Assembly: GCA_963795665.1 (NCBI GenBank)
Contig: CAWCIP010000005.1
Span: 186,001-250,000, forward strand
From: DASUPK01 sp963795665
GTDB lineage: Bacteria; Actinomycetota; Thermoleophilia; Solirubrobacterales; 70-9
Length of the DNA: 64,000 nt
Reading direction: 5' to 3'
The notes under the pieces are model-generated. The model was not told where the DNA came from, did no database searches, and saw nothing but the letters and a program-made list of their open reading frames with translations. Shown one piece after another: positions 22,532 through 30,754 of this stretch. Position 1 is the first letter of the stretch. Every line of letters begins with the position of its first letter. The position numbers and the translations under genes are program-made.

Positions 22532-23028
22532 GCGAATTCACCTCTCAGCTTCTGAAGTCCCTCGTGGACGCTGCGCCGGGCGGCGTCCTGCGAGCAGTCG
22601 AGTGCTTTGGCGATGCCGGCGTAGGACATGTCGGTTGCGAAGCGCAGCACGACCGCGCTGCGCTGCTTGGGCGGGAGGCCACTGACGGCCGTCCAGAGCT
22701 CGGGGTCTCCGCCGGCGACCGCTTCGTCGGGCCGGCTGTTCGTGCTCGGCCTGCCCCCTGCGACCTCCTCCGGGCTGCCGGCCGGAACGGCGCGGCGCCC
22801 GCGGGCGCGGTGGTGGTCGATCGCCTTGCGATGCGCGATCGTGAGCAGCCAGGAGCGCAGATTGCTCGCGTGCTCCAGGCGCGGATATGCGCGGAGCGCC
22901 GCAATGAAGGTCTCCTGGAAGCAGTCCTCGGCGTCGTGGGGACCGACCGAGGCCACCAGGAAGCCGAGCACGTCGGTGCCGTGCTCGTCGAGCAGCGCTT
23001 GGAAGGGGGGAAGGGTCTCATTTGACAT
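22528..23028 (-). CDS. ECF-type RNA polymerase sigma factor
   Basis: This 166-residue protein has sigma region 2 (TDVLGFLVASVGPHDAEDCFQETFIAALRAYP, then NLRSWLLTIAHRKAIDHHR). A variable linker follows, then region 4 with a helix-turn-helix (LPPKQRSAVVLRFATDMSYAGIAKALDCSQDAARRSVHEG). No anti-sigma gene with a zinc or membrane domain is nearby. Instead the next gene, overlapping by four bases, is an alkylguanine methyltransferase with an N-terminal extension. The start MSNETLPPF is chosen because the frame upstream runs into nadC on the other strand. It lies 31 bases from the divergent nadC start, so the two promoters must overlap. Confidence 0.88.
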   Translation of the reverse strand: MSNETLPPFQALLDEHGTDVLGFLVASVGPHDAEDCFQETFIAALRAYPRLEHASNLRSWLLTIAHRKAIDHHRARGRRAVPAGSPEEVAGGRPSTNSRPDEAVAGGDPELWTAVSGLPPKQRSAVVLRFATDMSYAGIAKALDCSQDAARRSVHEGLQKLRGEFA

Positions 23029-23059
23029 CCGTCGGTAAAACGTCGCACACCGGGCTTTC

Positions 23060-23923
23060 GTGAGACGCTGCGGTGTCCAGTTGGAGGTAGACGCCGACAC
23101 CCGTGAATTGGTCGCCAGAGCCCTGCTCGAGGACCTCGGCGAGGGCGACGCAACCGCCGAGGCTGTGGTCCCCGAGGACGCGTCCGGCCGGGCGACGGTC
23201 ACGCAGAAGGCGCCGGGGGTGCTCTTCGGGCTGGACGTGGCCGCGGAGGTCTTCCGGCAGGCGGGAGCCGGCGGGCTCGAGGCCGTCGCGCCCGAGTCCG
23301 AGTGGCGCGACGAGGTGCCTGCGGTGGTGGCGCGCGCCGAGGGACCGGCCCGGTCGCTGCTCGCCGCGGAGCGCACCGCCCTCAACCTGCTCGGGCACCT
23401 CTCAGGGATCGCCACACTGACGGCGAGATTCGTCCGGGAGATCGAGGGCTCGGGCGCCCGGATCCTCGACACGCGCAAGACCACCCCGGGCCTGCGTGCG
23501 CTCGAGAAGGCAGCGGTGGCCGCCGGTGGCGGCACCAACCACAGGATGGGTCTCTACGACGCGATCCTGATCAAGGAGAACCACGCGGCGCTGGCAGGCG
23601 GGGTGGGGAAGGCGGTGCGGCGCGCGCGCACCGCGCAGCCGAAGCTCCCGATCGAGGTCGAGTGTCGCGATCTCGACGAGGTGCGACAGGCCATCGAGGC
23701 GGGCGCGGACCGGCTCCTGCTCGACAACATGAGCCCGGGGGAGCTGCAGGAGGCGGTTGCGGAGGCACGCGGGGCTGACGGCCGCCCGGAGCTGGAGGCC
23801 TCCGGCGGGGTCACGCTCGAGGACGTCGCCGAAATCGCTGCAACTGGGGTCGATTTCGTCTCCGTCGGGGCGCTCACCCACTCAGCGCCGGCACTGGACC
23901 TCAGCATGACCTTGGACATATAG
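23060..23923 (+). CDS. nadC: Nicotinate-nucleotide pyrophosphorylase (carboxylating)
   Basis: This 287-residue enzyme makes nicotinate mononucleotide from quinolinate and PRPP. Visible are ALLEDLGEGDATAEAV, ERTALNLLGHLSGIATLT, the substrate-binding ILDTRKTTPGLRALEKAAV and GGGTNHRMGLYDAILIKENH, IEVECRDLDE, and the final LEASGGVTLEDV with VDFVSVGALTHS. All are typical of NadC. The start GTG 23060 is best by length; TTG 23078 would also fit. nadA lies 3 kb downstream on the same strand but separated by four genes; nadB is not in the window. Confidence 0.95.
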   Translation: MRRCGVQLEVDADTRELVARALLEDLGEGDATAEAVVPEDASGRATVTQKAPGVLFGLDVAAEVFRQAGAGGLEAVAPESEWRDEVPAVVARAEGPARSLLAAERTALNLLGHLSGIATLTARFVREIEGSGARILDTRKTTPGLRALEKAAVAAGGGTNHRMGLYDAILIKENHAALAGGVGKAVRRARTAQPKLPIEVECRDLDEVRQAIEAGADRLLLDNMSPGELQEAVAEARGADGRPELEASGGVTLEDVAEIAATGVDFVSVGALTHSAPALDLSMTLDI

Positions 23924-23969
23924 ATATGCGAGGGTGCTCCGTAAGCGAAGCTGAGGAGCAACCCGTTTG

Positions 23970-24488
23970 ATGATGGCCATTCTCGATACAGTCGCGACCA
24001 GGCGCGAGGAGCTCGTCCGCAAGCACGTCGAGGCCGAGAACGCGGCCGACTACGAAACCGCGCTCGCGAGCTTCCAGCATCCGCGCTACGAGTACGTCGC
24101 CACCGACGAGGTCTACGACGGCGCGGAGGAGGTGAGGGCCCACTGGGAGGAGCTCAACCGGGCGTTCCCCGATCAGCAGATCGAGATCGTCGCCCTGCAC
24201 AGCGCCGACGACGCCGTGCTGATGGAGGCGGTGGCGCGCGGCACCCACGCCGGGCCCCTGCGTGGACTGCCCCCCACCGGCCGCCGCATCGAGCAGCAGT
24301 TCATCGCCATCTTCGTCTTCGAGGGGGACGCGCTGGTCGGCGAGCGCGTCTATTACGACGTGGCCACCGTGCTCCAGCAGCTCGGCATCGCCCGCGATCC
24401 CGCCACCCTCACCGGCCGCCTCGAGACGGCCGCGAGCCACCCCCTGACGATCTCCCGCGCCGTCGTCCGGCGGGTGACCGGCAGGTAG
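23970..24488 (+). CDS. SnoaL-like (NTF2-fold) polyketide cyclase/ester cyclase family protein
   Basis: This protein of about 172 residues matches the small alpha+beta barrel of NTF2/SnoaL proteins. It has a helix with REELVRKHVEAENAADYETAL, then FQHPRYEYVATDEVYDGAEEVRAHWEEL, AFPDQQIEIVALHSADDAVLMEAVARGTHAGPLRGLPPTGRRIEQQ and a long C-terminal segment. The THxGPLRxLPPTGR motif is common to ester-cyclase-like SnoaL proteins. The next gene is a clear tandem duplicate. TTG 23967 has an 8-base spacing to GAGGAG and ATG 23970 an 11-base one, so the start is ambiguous by one codon. Ligand unknown. Confidence 0.75.
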   Translation: MMAILDTVATRREELVRKHVEAENAADYETALASFQHPRYEYVATDEVYDGAEEVRAHWEELNRAFPDQQIEIVALHSADDAVLMEAVARGTHAGPLRGLPPTGRRIEQQFIAIFVFEGDALVGERVYYDVATVLQQLGIARDPATLTGRLETAASHPLTISRAVVRRVTGR

Positions 24489-24492
24489 CGAC

Positions 24493-25008
24493 ATGGCGCC
24501 CAACCCCCTGCTGAGGAAGAAGCGCGAGGAGCTCGTCCGGGAGCACATGGACTCCGAGAACCGGCACGAGTTCGACGTCACCCTCGAGACGTTCGATCAT
24601 CCGCGCTATGAGCTGATCGCCACGGGCGATGTCTACGACGGCCCCGAGGAGGTCGCGGGCTACTTCGAGGAGAGCCGCACGGCGTTCCCGGATCAGCGCA
24701 ACGAGCTGCTCGCACTGCACCACGCGGACGACGCTGTTCTGGTGGAGGCGGTCATCCGCGGCACCCACAAGGGACCGCTGCGGAACCTCCCTCCGACCGG
24801 GAGGGAATACGAGCTCCCGGTCCTCGCGATGTTCATGTTCGACGGCGACAAGCTGACCTGCGAGCGCATCTACTTCGACCAGAACACCGTCTTCCGCCAG
24901 CTCGGCATCGCCCGCGACCCGCTCAGCCTCACCGGCCGCCTTCAGACCCTGGTCGGGCACCCGCTCAGGATCGGCCGCGGCGTGGTCCGCCAGATCACCG
25001 GGCGCTGA
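24493..25008 (+). CDS. SnoaL-like protein, tandem paralogue
   Basis: This 171-residue protein aligns by eye with the upstream gene along its whole length: REELVREHMDSEN, FDHPRYELIATGDVYDGPEEV, AFPDQRNELLALHHADDAVLVEAVIRGTHKGPLRNLPPTGR, RQLGIARDPLSLTGRLQTL. The cavity residues differ in places (VLAMFMFDGDKLTCERIYFDQ against FIAIFVFEGDALVGERVYYD), so the two may bind different ligands. It starts 4 bases after its sister's stop and ends 8 bases before the oxidoreductase gene. The three may be one transcript. Confidence 0.75.
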   Translation: MAPNPLLRKKREELVREHMDSENRHEFDVTLETFDHPRYELIATGDVYDGPEEVAGYFEESRTAFPDQRNELLALHHADDAVLVEAVIRGTHKGPLRNLPPTGREYELPVLAMFMFDGDKLTCERIYFDQNTVFRQLGIARDPLSLTGRLQTLVGHPLRIGRGVVRQITGR

Positions 25009-25016
25009 TCCCGCGG

Positions 25017-26096
25017 ATGGCTCAATTGCGAGGGGCCGTGATCGGGTACGGGTTGGCGGGCTCGGTGTTCCACGCCCCTCTGATCGCCTCCACACCTGGC
25101 CTCACGGTGAGCACCGTGGTGACCGGCAACCCGCAGCGGCAGGCCGAGGCGAGGCGCGCGCATTCGGACTCCGAGGTGGTCTCCGACGCGTCGGAGGTCT
25201 TCAAGCGCGCCTCGGAGCACGACTTCGTGGTGGTGGCGGCGCCCAACGACGTCCACGTGGAGTTGGCGCGCCGCGCGATCGATGCCGGGCTGCCGGTGGT
25301 GGTCGACAAGCCGCTCGCTCCTACCGCGGCCGAGGGTCGGGCTCTGGTGGAGCGGGCCGAGGAGCTCGGGGTTCTGATCACCGTGTTCATGAATCGCCGC
25401 TGGGACTCGGATCAGCTCACCCTGCGTCGCCTGCTGGACGAGGAAAAGCTGGGCGAGGTTCTGCGCTACGAGTCGAGGCTGGAGCGCTGGCGGCCTGCGC
25501 TCTCCGAACGTAAGCCCTGGAGAGAGGTCTCTTCACCGGAGGCCGGCGGGGGCGCACTGCTCGATCTCGGCAGCCACCTTGTGGACCAGGCGATCGAACT
25601 CTTCGGCGAGGTCGTTCGTGTCTATGCGGAGGTCGAGAGTCGCCGAGGCGGTGCCGACGATGACGCATTTCTGGCCCTGGAGCACCGCACCGGGGCACGG
25701 AGTCACCTCTGGGCGTCGCTGCTCGCGGCGGCGCCTGGGCCTCGCCTGCGCGTGCTCGGGGACCGCGCGGCGTACCTCATCACCGACGTCGACGGGCAGG
25801 AGGATGAGCTCCGCTCGGGCGCCCGGCCGGGTGGCGACGAGGGGTGGGGCGTCGAGCCATCGGAGCGGTGGGGCCGGCTGATCACGGGGGAGGGAAGCGA
25901 AGCCGTCGCCAGCGAGAGGGGGAATTGGCCGCGCTTCTACATCGGCCTCGAGCGAGCTCTGCGGGAAGGATCGCCTGCCCCGGTCGATCCCTGGGACGCG
26001 GTGACGGGGCTCGAGGTCCTTGACGCCTCGCGCCGCAGCGCCGCAACGGCCACCGTGGTCGCTACTTCAAGAGCCGAGACAGACGCCGGTCCTTGA
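25017..26096 (+). CDS. Gfo/Idh/MocA-family NAD(P)-dependent oxidoreductase
   Basis: This 359-residue protein starts with the Rossmann loop RGAVIGYGLAGSVFHAPLI. It continues with VVVAAPNDVHVELARRAIDAGLPVVVDKPLAPTAAEGRALV; the EKP-type lysine is in VVDKPLA. The C-terminal alpha/beta domain includes GGALLDLGSHLVDQAIELFG, a conserved family block. These enzymes oxidise or reduce sugars and inositols, or biliverdin. The last 35 bases overlap the convergent fpg-like gene, an unusually long convergent overlap. Substrate unknown; the SnoaL pair upstream may act with it. Confidence 0.83.
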   Translation: MAQLRGAVIGYGLAGSVFHAPLIASTPGLTVSTVVTGNPQRQAEARRAHSDSEVVSDASEVFKRASEHDFVVVAAPNDVHVELARRAIDAGLPVVVDKPLAPTAAEGRALVERAEELGVLITVFMNRRWDSDQLTLRRLLDEEKLGEVLRYESRLERWRPALSERKPWREVSSPEAGGGALLDLGSHLVDQAIELFGEVVRVYAEVESRRGGADDDAFLALEHRTGARSHLWASLLAAAPGPRLRVLGDRAAYLITDVDGQEDELRSGARPGGDEGWGVEPSERWGRLITGEGSEAVASERGNWPRFYIGLERALREGSPAPVDPWDAVTGLEVLDASRRSAATATVVATSRAETDAGP

Positions 26097-26964
26097 GCAC
26101 CCGGCCGCCGGTCTGCTCCTCCGGGCAGTAGTTCATCTGGTGCTCCGCGAAGAAGACCGCCTCGATCGTGGTGCCGCAGCGAGGGCAGGGCTCCCCCTCG
26201 CGGCGGTGGACCTGGAGGGGCATCGGCATCTTGTCCGGGATCTGCTCGCCGATCACCTCCTCGTATTGGTCGATCGCGTCTCCGAGGACGTGCAGACCGT
26301 CGTGGAGGGCTTTGACCTCCTCGCCGCGGAGCTCAGACCCCTTCTTGAACGGCGAGAGCCTCGCCTCCCAGAGGATCTCGTCGACCCAGGAGCGGCCGAT
26401 GCCGGCGAGGTCTCGCTGGTGGCGCAATAGTGGATGAAGGTGTCGCGGCTGGTCGATCGCGTCCCGGAACCGATCGAGGGGCGGAGCGGGCCAGGCGTCG
26501 GGCCCCAGCGTGGCGACCATTTCGTCGTCATCGACCTCGCCGCGGCGGAGGAGCTTGGCCCACGCCGCCTGCTTGGTGCCGAACTCGCGGAGGCGGAGCT
26601 CGCGGCCGTCCGCGATCCGGACCAGCAGGCGGGAGCGCCGGTCCTTCAGCGAGGCCCGCTTGTCGAAGAGCTGGAGGCGCCCCGCGGACATCAGGTGGAT
26701 CAGGAGGGTGAGCGGCCCGGCCCCGTCGGTGATGCGAGGCTGCCCCGCCAGGGGCAACCCGTTTGATGCTGGATTGACGTCGACCGCAAGCATCTTGCCG
26801 ATCCGCCGCACGCCCTCGATCTGCGCGCCCGTCAGCGCGTCGAGGCTCGGCTCGAATGTCTTCAGCGTCGCCACGCCGGCGGCCAGCGCCGACTCCACCT
26901 CCGCTCCCTGGAGCGCGGTGCTCAAGCGGCGGGCCGTGATCTCGACCTCGGGCAGCTCAGGCAT
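26062..26964 (-). CDS. Fpg/Nei-family DNA glycosylase lacking the fourth zinc cysteine
   Basis: This 300-residue protein begins MPELPEVEITARRL, placing the catalytic Pro and Glu at residues 2-3. RRIGKMLAV supplies the catalytic Lys. A helix-two-turn-helix region (GIGRSWVDEILWEARLSP) precedes the C-terminal zinc finger. The finger has C260, C263 and C280 with the normal spacing, but position 283, normally the fourth Cys, is Glu (YCPEEQTGGR). The finger Arg (R288) that contacts DNA is kept. It would remove oxidised bases and cleave the abasic strand. The stop lies inside the C-terminus of the opposite Gfo/Idh gene. Fpg or Nei specificity is not resolved. Confidence 0.88.
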   Translation of the reverse strand: MPELPEVEITARRLSTALQGAEVESALAAGVATLKTFEPSLDALTGAQIEGVRRIGKMLAVDVNPASNGLPLAGQPRITDGAGPLTLLIHLMSAGRLQLFDKRASLKDRRSRLLVRIADGRELRLREFGTKQAAWAKLLRRGEVDDDEMVATLGPDAWPAPPLDRFRDAIDQPRHLHPLLRHQRDLAGIGRSWVDEILWEARLSPFKKGSELRGEEVKALHDGLHVLGDAIDQYEEVIGEQIPDKMPMPLQVHRREGEPCPRCGTTIEAVFFAEHQMNYCPEEQTGGRVLKDRRLSRLLK

Positions 26965-27078
26965 GGGACCAAGGTTAGGCGCGCGCTAATCTTTAGTCAG
27001 TTCATTCGCCTACCTCGAGGTCCCGCATGTACGAGACCGGGGCGGCGAACATAAGGTCCACAGGAAGGCTGGCTTCCA

Positions 27079-28107
27079 TTGCTTGAGCTACCTACCGTCA
27101 ACGAGCTTCCCGCCAAGCTGAGCGAGGACGAGATCGCGACCCTGAGCGACGAGGTGCGCGCGCTGGCCGCCGAGCGCGACGCCGTGATCCTCGCCCACAA
27201 CTACCAGCTGCCCGAGCTTCAGGATGTCGCGGACTTCGTCGGAGACTCCCTGGGGCTCTCCCGCGAGGCAGCAAAGGCCGACGCCGAGGTGATCGAGTTC
27301 TGTGGCGTCCACTTCATGGCCGAGACGGCTTCGGTCCTGTGTCCCGAGAAGACCGTGCTGATCGCCGACCTCGGCGCCGGCTGCTCGCTGTCGGAGTCGA
27401 TCAACGCCGACCAGCTCCGCGCCTGGAAGGCCGAGCACCCCGGCGCGGTGGTGGTCATGTACGTGAACACCTCCGCCGAGGTGAAGGCCGAGACCGACTA
27501 CTGCTGCACCTCCGGCAACGCCGTGCAGGTCGTCGAGCACATCCTCCGCGAGCACGGCCCCGACACGGAGATTCTCTTCGGGCCCGACATGTGGCTCGGC
27601 GCCTTCGTCGAGCGCGAGACCGGGATCAAGGAGGATCCGGCGCGCCGCGCCCGCTTCCACATCTGGGACGGCGAGTGCCACGTCCACGCCGGCATCCGCC
27701 CGGACGACATCAAGACCGTCCGCGACGAGCACCCGAACGCCGAGTTTCTGATCCACCCGGAGTGCGGTTGCGCTACCCAGGCGATGGAGTACGTCGCCTC
27801 CGGTGACATCGATCCCGAGGGCGTGCAGATGCTCTCCACCGGCGGGATGCTGAACTACATGGAGCAGCACCCCGACGGCGAGTACATCGTCGCCACGGAG
27901 AACGGGATGCTCTACCCGCTCCAGCAGGCCGCGCCCGAGGCGAAGCTGATCGAGGCCAACCGGATGGCCTTCTGCAAGTACATGAAGATGATCACCCTGC
28001 CGAAGGTCCGCGACTCGCTGCGAGAGGGCCGCTACGAGGTGAAGGTCCCGCCGGAGATCGCTGAGCGCGCCACGCTCCCAATCGAGCGCATGGTCGCAAT
28101 CGGGTAG
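27079..28107 (+). CDS. nadA: Quinolinate synthase A (4Fe-4S)
   Basis: This 342-residue enzyme condenses iminoaspartate with dihydroxyacetone phosphate to quinolinate. Diagnostic parts are VILAHNYQLPELQDVADFVGDSLGLSREA, VIEFCGVHFMAETASVLCPEKTVL, VMYVNTSAEVKAETDYCCTSGNA, ILFGPDMWLG, HPECGCATQAMEYV and the late KYMKMITL. Cysteines in the first, second and third conserved blocks supply the Fe-S ligands. TTG 27079 is used as start because no ATG or GTG lies in the N-terminus and AGGAAG precedes it. A 114-base gap to the divergent glycosylase probably holds the promoter. With nadC it covers two of the three de novo NAD steps. Confidence 0.94.
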   Translation: MLELPTVNELPAKLSEDEIATLSDEVRALAAERDAVILAHNYQLPELQDVADFVGDSLGLSREAAKADAEVIEFCGVHFMAETASVLCPEKTVLIADLGAGCSLSESINADQLRAWKAEHPGAVVVMYVNTSAEVKAETDYCCTSGNAVQVVEHILREHGPDTEILFGPDMWLGAFVERETGIKEDPARRARFHIWDGECHVHAGIRPDDIKTVRDEHPNAEFLIHPECGCATQAMEYVASGDIDPEGVQMLSTGGMLNYMEQHPDGEYIVATENGMLYPLQQAAPEAKLIEANRMAFCKYMKMITLPKVRDSLREGRYEVKVPPEIAERATLPIERMVAIG

Positions 28108-28146
28108 CCACTTACGCGCCTTTCAGCTCAACCCGGTTCAATTCCC

Positions 28147-29271
28147 ATGATGCGGAGGCGGTCCCGACTCGTCCCCATCGGCGCGCTCGCGGCCCTGACG
28201 CTGCTGGCGGCCGCGACCGCAAGCGCCCAGAACAAGGGTCCGGTCCAGCCGAAGATCGTCGGCGGGTCGGCGGCTTCGATCTCGCAGTACCCGTGGCAGG
28301 CGGCGGTGGTGCTCAGCACCGCTCAGTCCAGCAAGAACGCGCACGACCGCCAGTTCTGCGGCGGGTCGCTGCTCACCTCGCGGATCGTCATCACCGCAGG
28401 GCACTGCGTGGCGGATACAGACCCCGACTGCTCCCTGACCTGCGCGATCAGTGACCCGGGCGGGGACAACACCGCCCGGATCGACCCCAACGACGTCGAC
28501 GTCGTCCTTGGCCGGACGACGCTCACCGACACGAGCCAGGGAATAGAACAGGGAGTGCAGGCTGTAGCGCTGCAGAGCAACTACAACGGCAACTACAGGG
28601 GTGACGGCGTTCCGAGGTATGACGTCGCCTATCTCGTGCTGAACTCCGCCTCCGGCCAGACGCCGATCAAGATCGCCGGGACGGACGAGGGCTCTCTCTG
28701 GGACGACGGTAGCCCCGAGGACGTCAGCGGCTGGGGCACAGCCAGCGAGACGGCTAGCGACACCGAGGACGCCTTGCGAGCGGCCACCGTCGACGTGATC
28801 CCGGATTCGACCTGTGGCAGCGACAGCGTCTACGGAAGCGATTTCGACGCCGCGACCATGGTCTGCGCGGGCTTCCTGAGCGGTGGGGTGGACACCTGCT
28901 TCGGCGACAGCGGCGGCCCGCTCGAGGCCCCGCTCCAGGGCGGCGGGTACAGGCTGGTCGGGATCACCGGTTGGGGCGACGGCTGCGCGGAGGCCAACGC
29001 GCCCGGCGTCTATACACGCGTGGCGGGGCCGACGATGCGCTCGCTGATCCAGTCCGACGTCTCGGGCCTCGAGTCAACCTACGGCCTGCCCGCCGAGGGG
29101 ATCTTCGGCAGCGCCGGGCTGCCCCCTGGTTCCGCTGCTCCGCCTGCAGGGACCGCCAAGTCATTCAACGCGGCCAAGGCGCTGAAGAAGTGCAAGCGCA
29201 TCCGTAAGAAGAAGAAGAAGCGGCGGCGCTGCATCAAGCGGGTCAAGCGCAAGGCACGCGCCCTGGCCTGA
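28147..29271 (+). CDS. Secreted trypsin-like serine protease with basic C-terminal tail
   Basis: This 374-residue protein has a signal peptide (LVPIGALAALTLLAAATASA) and an activation site before IVGGSAASISQYPWQAAV. The triad is His in VITAGHCV, Asp in YDVAYLVL and Ser in CFGDSGGPL. Six or more cysteines fit the chymotrypsin fold. After the protease domain a Gly/Pro linker leads to about 30 residues dominated by Lys/Arg with two Cys (KKCKRIRKKKKKRRRCIKR). The tail parallels that of the secreted sugar dehydrogenase at 7.9 kb. ATG 28147 or 28150 is the start. The gap of 45 bases before the Mau-like operon makes co-transcription uncertain. Confidence 0.9.
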   Translation: MMRRRSRLVPIGALAALTLLAAATASAQNKGPVQPKIVGGSAASISQYPWQAAVVLSTAQSSKNAHDRQFCGGSLLTSRIVITAGHCVADTDPDCSLTCAISDPGGDNTARIDPNDVDVVLGRTTLTDTSQGIEQGVQAVALQSNYNGNYRGDGVPRYDVAYLVLNSASGQTPIKIAGTDEGSLWDDGSPEDVSGWGTASETASDTEDALRAATVDVIPDSTCGSDSVYGSDFDAATMVCAGFLSGGVDTCFGDSGGPLEAPLQGGGYRLVGITGWGDGCAEANAPGVYTRVAGPTMRSLIQSDVSGLESTYGLPAEGIFGSAGLPPGSAAPPAGTAKSFNAAKALKKCKRIRKKKKKRRRCIKRVKRKARALA

Positions 29272-29316
29272 TCTGAAGGCAGCCGCCCGGTCTGGTGCTA
29301 GGTTGCGGCCGGAGGG

Positions 29317-30186
29317 ATGGTGGAGACACTTCTCCGGGTCGGGCTTGGCATCGTGCTGGCGGGCGCCGCGCTCGCGAAGCTCGCCTCGCCGCGCGCCAGC
29401 ATCGCCTCGATGGACAGCTTCGGCTTCGCCGGCGGGCCCGTGAGGCCCCTCGCCTGGGCGGGGATGATCGCCGTCGAGCTGGCTCTCGCGGTGGCGGTGG
29501 TGCTCGGCTCCGACCCGGCGGCCTACGCCGCCGCCGGGCTGATGCTGCTCTTCGCCGCTCTCACCACCGGGGCGATCCTCCGCGGGCGCGCCGGGAGCCC
29601 GTGCGCCTGCTTCGGCCCGCGCTCCAAGGTCTCCTGGCTGGGTGTGCTTCGCAACCTCGGGCTGGCCGCGGGCTTTGCGCTGGTTCCGCTGGCCGAGGAG
29701 ATCGCGCTCGGCACGGAGGCCTGGCTCGGGATCGCCGTCGGCGTGGCCCTGCTCGCGTGCGCCGGACTGGCTGTCGCGTTGCTGGCGCTCGCCCGGGAGG
29801 TCGGCATGTTGCGGCTCCGGCTCGGCACGCAGGGGGCCCTCGAGATCGCCGGGGAAGGACCCGAGGTCGGCTCGCGGCCGGACGCTCTCGCCGCGCGGCT
29901 CGCGGCGGGCACCGAGAGGCTGGGCCTGGCCGTCTTCAGCTCCGAGGGCTGCCACCTCTGCCAGACGCTGTCGCCTGCGATCGAGAACGTCGGCAACGAT
30001 CCGGATGTCGCGGTCGGAGTCTTCGACGAGGTGGCGGACGCGGGGCTCTGGCGCGACCTGGGGATTCCCGGGAGCCCCTACGCGATCGCGCTGGACGACC
30101 ACGGCACCGTCTTGGCGAAGGGAACGTTCAACAACCTGGCCCAGCTCGAGAGCGTCCTGGCCACTGCCGAGCGTCGTCGTGCCTGA
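29317..30186 (+). CDS. MauE-like membrane domain fused to a thioredoxin-fold domain
   Basis: This 289-residue protein has four or five N-terminal helices (residues about 1-165) with the MauE signature CACFGPRSKVSWLGVLRN (Cys96, Cys98). A thioredoxin-like domain follows (about 195-285), with LAVFSSEGCHLCQTLSPAIE (Cys212, Cys215) and a strand after the cis-Pro-like IPGSPYAIALDDHGTV. MauE and MauD are separate proteins in classical methylamine clusters, where they form disulfides in the small subunit; here they are fused. The thioredoxin part should face outside. Its stop overlaps the next gene by eight bases (GTGCCTGA), so translation is coupled. No signal peptide beyond the first helix. Confidence 0.82.
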   Translation: MVETLLRVGLGIVLAGAALAKLASPRASIASMDSFGFAGGPVRPLAWAGMIAVELALAVAVVLGSDPAAYAAAGLMLLFAALTTGAILRGRAGSPCACFGPRSKVSWLGVLRNLGLAAGFALVPLAEEIALGTEAWLGIAVGVALLACAGLAVALLALAREVGMLRLRLGTQGALEIAGEGPEVGSRPDALAARLAAGTERLGLAVFSSEGCHLCQTLSPAIENVGNDPDVAVGVFDEVADAGLWRDLGIPGSPYAIALDDHGTVLAKGTFNNLAQLESVLATAERRRA

Positions 30187-30754
30187 GCACCTCGACCGGA
30201 TCACCGATTCGCTGGCCCGGGACACCTCGCGGCGCGGCTTCCTCGCGCGCGTGGGAGGGGCCCTGGTCGCGCTCACCGCCGCCCGCACCGTCGGCACGCT
30301 GATCGAGCCCGGCGACTCCGAGGCCTTCCACTTCTGCGGCCACACCTTCACGACCGGCTCCTGCCCGCACCCGACCGGGCTGCCCCGCATCGACTCGCGC
30401 GGCTTTCCGCTGCGGGCGAGCGACGGGCACCCGATCGACGACATCGGCCGGCCTGTCAACGACGCCGGGCAACCGGTTGATGACCATGGTGAGCTCCTGC
30501 GGGACGCCGAGGGGCGGCCCCTGCCCCCGGCCCCGCGCACCCAGCTCTGCGTTCGCGCCGGCGACATCTACGGCTTCAAGCCGCACAACGACGGCTCGTG
30601 GTATCGATGCTGCGGGGGGAAGGTGCGGCAGCTTCGCGACTGCTGCGCGCACCACAACACGCGGATCAACGGCGACGCCGCGCTCACCGGCTACTGCTAC
30701 CGGGGCCGCAAGGTGTTCTGCGTCCAGTACTACGACACCAAGGTCCCCTGCTGA
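30179..30754 (+). CDS. Tat-exported Cys-rich protein, methylamine dehydrogenase light-chain-like, without TTQ tryptophans
   Basis: This 191-residue protein has a twin-Arg signal (SRRGFLARVGGALVAL, residues about 17-32), as in MauA. The mature part has ten Cys: CGHTFTTGSC, QLC, YRCCGG, RDCC and the end block GYCYRGRKVFCVQYYDTKVPC. Spacing and the adjacent MauE/thioredoxin gene recall the MADH light chain, rich in disulfides. Only one Trp (W141, in DGSWYRCC) is present. TTQ needs two, and the residue next to the expected second site is Tyr (GYC). The cofactor therefore cannot form in the known way. A region of about 50 residues after CPHPTG has Asp/Pro/Gly repeats (DDIGRPVNDAGQPVDDHGE). GTG start; it overlaps both neighbours. 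Confidence 0.75.
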   Translation: MPEHLDRITDSLARDTSRRGFLARVGGALVALTAARTVGTLIEPGDSEAFHFCGHTFTTGSCPHPTGLPRIDSRGFPLRASDGHPIDDIGRPVNDAGQPVDDHGELLRDAEGRPLPPAPRTQLCVRAGDIYGFKPHNDGSWYRCCGGKVRQLRDCCAHHNTRINGDAALTGYCYRGRKVFCVQYYDTKVPC

